Below, in pieces: positions 58,854 through 64,000 of a stretch of DNA of 64,000 nt. Source of the stretch: an uncultured Clostridia bacterium (lineage in GTDB: Bacteria > Bacillota > Clostridia > Oscillospirales > Ruminococcaceae); contig CANDVA010000008.1 of NCBI GenBank assembly GCA_947389015.1, positions 1 through 64,000 of the forward strand. The letters run 5' to 3'. Position 1 is the first letter of the stretch; each line of letters begins with the position of its first letter. The translations under genes and the position numbers were made by a program. The notes under the pieces are model-generated. The model searched no databases. It was not told where the DNA came from and saw only the letters and a program-made list of their open reading frames with translations.

Positions 58854-59612
58854 ATGAAGTCAATCGGAGAGGATTGGTATAAGAAAATCTGGACGCTTGA
58901 TATTATAGATCAGTCATGGGTCGAGGATACGAAGCGGCAGGTGGATTTTATAGCCGAAAAGCTTCACTTGAACGGCGGGGAAAAAATTCTCGATCTTGCG
59001 TGCGGATTCGGAAGGCATTCGATCGAACTGGCAAGGCGCGGATTTTCGGTAACGGGTGTGGACATCACCGAAGATTATGTTAATTACGCCTCGGAGCTTG
59101 CCGCAAAGGAAAAGCTTGACGCGCGCTTCATCTTATCGGATATACGCGGCGTTGATTTTGCCGAAGAATTTGATGTTGTTCTGAATATGGCTGACGGAGC
59201 TGTGGGATATCTTGAAAATGATGAAGAGAATATGAAAATATTCAATATCGTTTCAAGGGCTCTTAAGCGCGGCGGCAAGCATTTTATGGATATAATGAGC
59301 GCAGATTACGCGGACAGTCATTTCCCGTGCAAGCTTTGGGACGAGGGTGAACATGGGCTTACGCTATCCAAGTTTGAATGGAATAGTCAAACACGGATAA
59401 TGCTGTACGGACAGCTTGATTTTCAATATGGGAAAGAGCTTCGAAAGCCTTTGATAGAGTACGGAAATCCCACAAGATTGTATTCGCGGGCTGAAGTGAA
59501 AGAAATTATGGCTTCATTTGGAATGAGGGTAAATGAGGTATGGTCGGATTTCGGAGGAAAGCCTTATTCCGTAAACGATATACAGATGATGGTTTATTCC
59601 GAGAAAATTTAA
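58854..59612 (+). CDS. SAM-dependent methyltransferase
   Basis: The 252-residue protein carries the class I fold: ILDLACGFGRHSIELARRG (motif I), VTGVDITEDYVNYA (post I), FILSDIRGVDF (motif II) and VLNMADGAVGYLE. The substrate is unknown. The start is ATG 58854; AGGGGGTG lies ~14 bases upstream, and the frame also opens at TTG 58830 inside the previous gene. Confidence 0.9.
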   Translation: MKSIGEDWYKKIWTLDIIDQSWVEDTKRQVDFIAEKLHLNGGEKILDLACGFGRHSIELARRGFSVTGVDITEDYVNYASELAAKEKLDARFILSDIRGVDFAEEFDVVLNMADGAVGYLENDEENMKIFNIVSRALKRGGKHFMDIMSADYADSHFPCKLWDEGEHGLTLSKFEWNSQTRIMLYGQLDFQYGKELRKPLIEYGNPTRLYSRAEVKEIMASFGMRVNEVWSDFGGKPYSVNDIQMMVYSEKI

Positions 59613-59620
59613 TAATATGA

Positions 59621-59649
59621 AAACCTCTGAGCAAATTCGGAGGTTTTTT
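59621..59649 (+). terminator. Terminator of the methyltransferase unit
   Basis: AAACCTCTGA pairs with TTCGGAGGTTT, followed by TTT. Confidence 0.85.
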
Positions 59650-59721
59650 GTGAATAATTACTAAAAAAGCGCAAAGATTTTATTGCAAAACGTAAAAAAT
59701 AAAATTAGTTGAAAAATGCCC

Positions 59722-59750
59722 TTGTTATTTAATTCCCAAAGTAGTATAAT
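59722..59750 (+). promoter_or_regulatory. Promoter of the biotin carboxyltransferase operon
   Basis: TTGTTA (59722-59727) and TATAAT (59745-59750) are 17 bp apart. The GGAGG and ATG follow about 60 bp downstream. Confidence 0.78.
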
Positions 59751-59809
59751 TATTATGGATAAATTTTTGGCATTGTTTTGCCATACTTATGATAAATGGA
59801 GGATATACC

Positions 59810-61132
59810 ATGGCATTAATGAAATCCTTGGCTGAAATGGAACAGAGCGTTCCCGACAGCGACGCGAGAAAAAGGCTCGCGGCATTTTACGATGAGGACA
59901 GCTTTACGGAGCTGGACAAGTTCCTGTCTGCGGATGGCGAGGTAAGCTCGGTAGCCGCTGGCTGCGGAAGCGTTAACGACTTGACCGTCTACGCGTTCGC
60001 GCAGGACGTTTCCGTAAAGGGCGGCGCTGTAAACAAGGCGGCGGCGCAGAAGATCAAGAGAGTGTACGAGCTGGCTGCAAAGAATGGAGCTCCCGTTGTC
60101 GGTTTTTTTGACAGCAAGGGCGCTGATATCAACGAGGGCATGGCGGTGCTCGCCGAGTACGGCGACATCATGAAGGCTTCCGCTAAGGTATCGGGCGTTG
60201 TTCCGCAGATCGCGGTCGTAACGGGCGTTTGCGCGGGATGCGCGGCGATGATCGCCGCTATGGCGGACGTTGTTATCGCGGCGGAGAGCAGCGAGTTGTT
60301 CCTGACAGCTCCGTTCAACAACGAGGACGGCAAGCTCGAGGGCGCGGGTACGGCGGCTAACGCGTCTAAGGCGGGCGTTGTTCAAATACTCGCAAAGGAC
60401 GCCGACGAGGCTGTCGCTAAGGCGAAGATGCTCGTTTCCGTTCTTCCCGAGAACAATCTCGGCGTGGGCTATAACGACGCGGCTCCCGAGAATGACGCGG
60501 TTATTTCCGCGGCAATGAAAGGCGCGGACGTCGCGGCTGCTGTTGCTCAGAAAGGCAGTATTATCGAGTTCGGCGAGAAGTTCGGCAAGGCGGCTTATAC
60601 CGCTCTCGGTGCTGTGAACGGCAATACAGTGGCGTTCGTGGCTACGGATAAGGCGGAAAAGCTGACGAGCGCGGACTGCGCGAAGATCGCACGTTTCGTT
60701 CAGTTTGCGGACGTTTTCTCGATCCCCGTTGTGACTATCGTAAATACCGAGGGCTTCGAGGGCAGTTCGGCGGCGGAGCTTGGCGGTTCGGTTCGCGACT
60801 GCGCAAGATTGGCGCAGATCTACGCGACCGCAACAACCGTAAAGATCAACCTGATAAGCGGCAAGGCTTTCGGCGCGGCATTTGCGGCGTTTAGCAGCGC
60901 GGATATGAGCTATGCGTGGGAGGGCGCTCGGATCGCTCCGATGAACCCCGAGGCGGGCAAGGTATTTATGGGTGAGGAACTGACGACAGATCCGTTCGCG
61001 GCGGCTTCTCTGGGTATGATCGATGGCGTTATCAACCCCGACGACACCCGCGATACCGTTTCGGGCGCGTTGGCAATGTGCGGCTCCAAAAACGAGAATT
61101 TCGCGAGAAAGCGCGCGAATTATACTTTTTAA
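59810..61132 (+). CDS. Carboxyl transferase-domain protein (12S/MmdA-like, shortened)
   Basis: The 441-residue protein has two crotonase-like halves of the carboxyltransferase family. Visible signatures are ARKRLAAFYDEDSFTELD, VYAFAQDVSVKGGAVNKAAAQKI, GAPVVGFFDSKGADINEGMAVLAEYGDI, SGVVPQIAVVTGVCAGCAAMIAA and VNTEGFEGSSAAELGG. It is about 70-80 residues shorter than MmdA or the transcarboxylase 12S subunit and has several changes in normally strict residues (DSKGAD for DSGGAR). It should transfer CO2 from biotin to or from an acyl-CoA. GGAGG precedes ATG 59810. Confidence 0.87.
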   Translation: MALMKSLAEMEQSVPDSDARKRLAAFYDEDSFTELDKFLSADGEVSSVAAGCGSVNDLTVYAFAQDVSVKGGAVNKAAAQKIKRVYELAAKNGAPVVGFFDSKGADINEGMAVLAEYGDIMKASAKVSGVVPQIAVVTGVCAGCAAMIAAMADVVIAAESSELFLTAPFNNEDGKLEGAGTAANASKAGVVQILAKDADEAVAKAKMLVSVLPENNLGVGYNDAAPENDAVISAAMKGADVAAAVAQKGSIIEFGEKFGKAAYTALGAVNGNTVAFVATDKAEKLTSADCAKIARFVQFADVFSIPVVTIVNTEGFEGSSAAELGGSVRDCARLAQIYATATTVKINLISGKAFGAAFAAFSSADMSYAWEGARIAPMNPEAGKVFMGEELTTDPFAAASLGMIDGVINPDDTRDTVSGALAMCGSKNENFARKRANYTF

Positions 61133-61157
61133 AAAAATACAAGTGAGGTATTGAGAT

Positions 61158-61514
61158 ATGAAAAATTATGTTATCACCGTAAACGGAAACGCTTATGACG
61201 TTACTGTCGAAGAAGCGGGCGGCGATGTTTCCGCTCCCGCGGCGGCGCCCAAGGCCGCCGCTCCCAAAAAGACCGCTCCCGCGCCCAAGGCTGCCGCGGG
61301 CGGAACTCCGATCAACGCGCCTATGCGCGGCACTATCGTTGACGTTAAGGTAAAGGTCGGCGATAAGGTAACGAACGGCACCGTTGTCGCTGTTCTCGAG
61401 GCTATGAAGATGGAAAACGACATTGTTTCCGACAAGGACGGCGTTGTTGCGGCTGTTTGCGTAAACAAGGGCGAGTCCGTTGAGACGGGCGCTCCCGTTG
61501 TTACTCTTAACTAA
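61158..61514 (+). CDS. Biotin carboxyl carrier protein
   Basis: The 118-residue protein ends in a biotinyl domain with the modified lysine in VLEAMKMEND. A proline/alanine-rich hinge (residues ~30-55; AAAPKAAAPKKTAPAPK) precedes it, and the first 25 residues form a small beta segment. BirA encoded at 33148 should attach the biotin. It lies 26 bp after the carboxyl transferase gene and 13 bp before the third subunit. Confidence 0.93.
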   Translation: MKNYVITVNGNAYDVTVEEAGGDVSAPAAAPKAAAPKKTAPAPKAAAGGTPINAPMRGTIVDVKVKVGDKVTNGTVVAVLEAMKMENDIVSDKDGVVAAVCVNKGESVETGAPVVTLN

Positions 61515-61526
61515 AGGAGACCGGAT

Positions 61527-62930
61527 ATGGCTAAATTGAAAATAACAGAAACCGTTCTCCGTGACGCGCATCAGAGCTTGCTCGCCACGAGAATGTCTAT
61601 GGACGATATGCGTCCGATTTTGTCGACAATGGATAAGATCGGCTTTTATTCCGCGGAGTGCTGGGGCGGCGCGACGTTCGACTCCTGTATCCGTTTCCTC
61701 GACGAGGATCCGTGGGAGCGTTTGAGAATTCTCCGCAAGGAAATGCCCAACACCAAGCTGCAAATGCTGTTCAGAGGACAGAATATGCTCGGTTACCGTC
61801 ACTATGCGGACGATCTGGTAGAGTATTTCGTTCAGAAGTCTATCGCCAACGGTATCGACATTATCAGAATTTTCGACGCGCTGAACGATATCCGCAACCT
61901 CGAGACCGCTATCAAGGCTGCCAAAAAGGAGAACGGTCACGCTCAGGTCGCTATTTCGTACACAACGGGCGACGTGTTTACTCACGAGTACTATATGAAT
62001 TACGCTAAGCAGATCGAGAGCGCGGGCGCTGATTCCATCTGTATCAAGGATATGGCGGCGCTGCTCACTCCCTACGAGGCGGAGAGCCTTGTAAAGGATT
62101 TGAAGTCGGCTGTTAAGGTTCCGATACAGCTCCACACGCACTATACCTCGGGTCTTGCTTCGATGTGTATTATAAAGGCTGTCGAGGCGGGCGTTGATAT
62201 GGTCGATACGGCGATGTCGCCGCTGGCGCTCGGTACGTCTCACGCGCCCACGGAGTCAATTGTGGCTACGTTTATGGGCACCGATTACGATACGGGTATC
62301 GATCTGGCGTCGCTCGGAGAGGTTCGCGAATACTTTATGGGCTTGCGCAAGAAGTATATCGACAGCGGTCTGCTCGATCCGTCGATGCTCGCTACAAATA
62401 CAAAGGCGCTGATCTATCAGGTTCCGGGCGGAATGCTCTCCAATTTGCTCTCGCAGCTCAAGCAGGCGGGCAAGGCGGATCAGCTCGACGAGGTTCTCGC
62501 CGAAGTCCCGAGAGTGCGCAAGGACAGCGGTTTCCCGCCGCTCGTTACGCCGACCTCGCAGATCGTCGGCACTCAGGCGGTGTTCAATATCATTATGGGC
62601 GAGCGCTACAAGACCGTCACCAAGGAGTTCAAGGGTCTTGTAAAGGGCGAGTACGGTAAGACGCCCGTCGATATAGATCCCGAGTTCCGCAAGAAGATTC
62701 TCGGCGCGGAAGAGCCTATTACCTGCCGTCCCGCTGATCAGCTCGCTCCCGAGTTCGATAAGATGAAGGAAGAGGCAAAGGCTTACGTAGACGACCCGAC
62801 AGTCGAGGACATCCTCACCTACGCGATGTTCCCGAAGGTGGCTCCAGGCTTCTTCGAGAAGCAGCGCGACAAAAAGGTCGGCGTTGACGCTGTCCACGCG
62901 GACAAGGTCAATAAGGTTCACCCCGTATAA
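61527..62930 (+). CDS. Oxaloacetate decarboxylase alpha / pyruvate carboxylase B (5S-type) carboxyltransferase
   Basis: The 467-residue protein begins ITETVLRDAHQSLLATRM and shows CWGGATFDSCIRFL, MLFRGQNMLGYRHYADD, IIRIFDALNDIRNLE and the metal-binding HTHYTSG, as in OadA and the transcarboxylase 5S subunit. It lacks its own biotin domain, which is the separate protein encoded just upstream. It should move CO2 between oxaloacetate/pyruvate and biotin. No membrane OadB pump subunit is present in the operon. Confidence 0.94.
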   Translation: MAKLKITETVLRDAHQSLLATRMSMDDMRPILSTMDKIGFYSAECWGGATFDSCIRFLDEDPWERLRILRKEMPNTKLQMLFRGQNMLGYRHYADDLVEYFVQKSIANGIDIIRIFDALNDIRNLETAIKAAKKENGHAQVAISYTTGDVFTHEYYMNYAKQIESAGADSICIKDMAALLTPYEAESLVKDLKSAVKVPIQLHTHYTSGLASMCIIKAVEAGVDMVDTAMSPLALGTSHAPTESIVATFMGTDYDTGIDLASLGEVREYFMGLRKKYIDSGLLDPSMLATNTKALIYQVPGGMLSNLLSQLKQAGKADQLDEVLAEVPRVRKDSGFPPLVTPTSQIVGTQAVFNIIMGERYKTVTKEFKGLVKGEYGKTPVDIDPEFRKKILGAEEPITCRPADQLAPEFDKMKEEAKAYVDDPTVEDILTYAMFPKVAPGFFEKQRDKKVGVDAVHADKVNKVHPV

Positions 62931-62942
62931 TTATAAATGAAG

Positions 62943-62974
62943 AAATCCCCGTCTCCAACAGACGGGGATTTTTT
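62943..62974 (+). terminator. Terminator of the biotin carboxyltransferase operon
   Basis: AATCCCCGTCT pairs with AGACGGGGATT around CCAAC, then TTTT. The 480-bp gap after it is AT-rich; apart from the operator, promoter and leader hairpins listed below I see nothing. Confidence 0.9.
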
Positions 62975-63211
62975 GATGAATTTTGGTTTTTGTTATCGTT
63001 TACAAAATGGTTGAATAAAATTTTGGCACTTTGCACAAACAAAAGTTACAAAAAGGTTACAAAATTTCTTAAAGTTTTTTGATTAAAAATTAATTTTTTT
63101 AGGGGGCTGAATAAATGGCTTTATTATGCGAAAAAATACAAAATGGTTTTTGAAATAAATTTTTAGGTTATTAGGTTACGAGACTGGCAATTTAAACAAC
63201 CGTTTGAAAAT

Positions 63212-63223
63212 GAAAACGTTTTC
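63212..63223 (+). promoter_or_regulatory. LacI/CcpA-type operator
   Basis: GAAAACGTTTTC is a perfect 12-bp palindrome with the central CG of LacI-family and cre sites. It lies ~35 bp before the -35 of the solute-binding protein promoter, compatible with CcpA activation or a LacI-type regulator. Confidence 0.6.
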
Positions 63224-63258
63224 GGCGACATTTGTGAAAAAAAGTTTCAAAAAAGCAC

Positions 63259-63287
63259 TTGAAAAATTTCTTAATTTGTGATAAACT
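63259..63287 (+). promoter_or_regulatory. Promoter of the solute-binding lipoprotein gene
   Basis: TTGAAA (63259-63264) and TAAACT (63282-63287) are 17 bp apart. The -10 is imperfect. Confidence 0.55.
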
Positions 63288-63296
63288 AACAATGAA

Positions 63297-63379
63297 ATCG
63301 GGAAACGAGTTACTCGACGACCCGATCAATAAATCTTAGGCTGTTCAATATTACAGGAAACTCGCTGTGAGTCCTGTAA
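63297..63379 (+). other. Structured 5' leader with two hairpins
   Basis: ATCGGG (63297-63302) pairs with CCCGAT (63321-63326), enclosing CGAG/CTCG. TTACAGGA (63351-63358) pairs with TCCTGTAA (63372-63379), enclosing CTC/GAG. Neither is followed at once by a T-run. They lie between promoter and ribosome binding site and may stabilise the mRNA or control expression. Confidence 0.5.
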
Positions 63380-63412
63380 AGAACAGAAACCATTTTTGGG
63401 AGGAATAAACCT

Positions 63413-64000
63413 ATGAAGAAAAGAATTTTGGCAGCTTTGGTAGCTTCCGCAGCTGTTCTCTCTTTGGCAGGCTGTAACACCAACAATAACTCTAACAGCG
63501 GTGCAAACAACAGCAACAGCAACAGCAACAGTTCCAGCAGCAACACCGGAGACAGCTCCAGCAACGGTGGCGACAACAGTACGCCCGCAGGTGATGACTT
63601 TGTTGTTGACAAGAAAAAACCTCAGTTGATCGATACCGGCATCAAGCCCTCCGATTCCGAGGGAAAGGTTATTAACATCTATGCTTGGAACGATGAGTTT
63701 AAGAAGATGTTTGAAAAGTACTACAAGGTTCCGGACGGATATACCGTAAAGTGGACTATCAATCCTTCCGAGAACGGCGTTTACCAGCAGAAGTTGGATG
63801 ATGCTCTTCTTAATCAGGACAAAGCTGCCGCTGATGATAAGATCGATATCTTCCTCGCAGAGGCTGATTATATCTTGAAGTATGTTGACTCCGACTACAC
63901 CAAGAATATTGCTGACATCGGTTTCAGCAATGCTTCCACCATCTACAGCTACACCGCTGACGCTTGCACAGACAGCAACGGCGTTCAGAAGGGTATGTCT
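63413..64000 (+). CDS. Extracellular solute-binding lipoprotein (3' partial)
   Basis: The gene starts at ATG 63413 after GGGAGG and runs off the end of the window. The protein has a lipoprotein signal (SLAGC), a long Asn/Ser/Gly linker (~22-62) and then a substrate-binding fold: VINIYAWNDEFKKMFEKYY, GVYQQKLDDAL and IDIFLAEADYI. This is the start of a family-1 carbohydrate ABC-transporter binding protein. Permease genes would be expected downstream. Codon use is stronger and more biased than neighbours, which suggests high expression. Confidence 0.9.
   Translation, partial: MKKRILAALVASAAVLSLAGCNTNNNSNSGANNSNSNSNSSSSNTGDSSSNGGDNSTPAGDDFVVDKKKPQLIDTGIKPSDSEGKVINIYAWNDEFKKMFEKYYKVPDGYTVKWTINPSENGVYQQKLDDALLNQDKAAADDKIDIFLAEADYILKYVDSDYTKNIADIGFSNASTIYSYTADACTDSNGVQKGMS

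Overview
The window reads as a chromosomal segment of an anaerobic, spore-forming member of the Clostridia, probably close to the Ruminococcaceae/Oscillospiraceae. Support comes from a gerA-type germinant receptor operon, ytfJ, a fragment of a YaaH-like spore cortex hydrolase, two T-box leaders, GatCAB amidotransferase, a split ferredoxin-type glutamate synthase with an ANTAR regulator, biotin-dependent decarboxylase/transcarboxylase subunits, frequent GTG and TTG starts, and purine-rich ribosome binding sites. The taxonomic call is inference from gene content. No tRNA, rRNA or CRISPR array was seen.

Layout. Bases 1-4.9 kb are the right end of a phage-like island: an endolysin, a papain-like peptidase and several glycine- or asparagine-rich small proteins. 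It abuts the 3' third of a GH18 spore-cortex gene, which suggests insertion into that host gene. Bases 4.9-8.3 kb hold a VTC-domain / DUF4956 / Cthe_2159-like lipoprotein operon. Bases 8.5-11.2 kb carry an XRE-TPR regulator, a SLOG protein, a lipoprotein and RuvX. Bases 11.3-13.8 kb form a T-box operon of a VOC protein and prolyl-tRNA synthetase. Bases 13.9-18.0 kb are a compact membrane-stress-like operon: SPFH protein, YhfC-like protease, ribbon-helix-helix protein, four SdpI-like proteins and two small paralogous membrane proteins. A DUF1540 protein, an unusual AGCS amino-acid symporter, a hairpin-array element with terminal inverted repeats, an AI-2E family permease and CysK follow. Bases 23.1-28.8 kb hold the ANTAR regulator and a five-gene split glutamate synthase. 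Bases 29.3-32.5 kb are gatCAB. Bases 32.5-35.6 kb hold CYTH, BirA and phosphoesterase genes and three unknown small genes. Bases 35.6-40.5 kb are a cysteine T-box operon (cysE-cysS) followed by three tandem cyclophilin-like lipoproteins.

The most striking region is 40.7-47.7 kb. A sensor kinase carries, after its catalytic domain, an extra membrane span and a C-terminal RsiV/DUF3298-like extracytoplasmic domain. A LytTR response regulator follows, then a 1202-residue leucine-rich-repeat surface protein. The kinase operon and the surface gene are each preceded by a pair of CATTTCACG-like half-sites spaced exactly 21 bp. A third copy lies in a degenerate direct duplication of the regulator gene's 3' end beyond the surface gene. 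This looks like a self-contained signal-sensing regulon.

From 47.7 to 52.2 kb lies a germinant receptor operon (gerA-gerB-gerC plus DUF421 and DUF4363). From 52.3 to 59.6 kb are housekeeping and sporulation genes: a TIM-barrel isomerase, an M50 protease, scpAB, DUF2953, ytfJ, a D,D-carboxypeptidase, a pseudouridine synthase, a small unknown and a methyltransferase. From 59.8 to 62.9 kb is a three-subunit biotin carboxyltransferase operon that resembles a transcarboxylase in composition. The window ends in a sugar-ABC-type binding lipoprotein with a LacI/CcpA-like operator and a structured leader.
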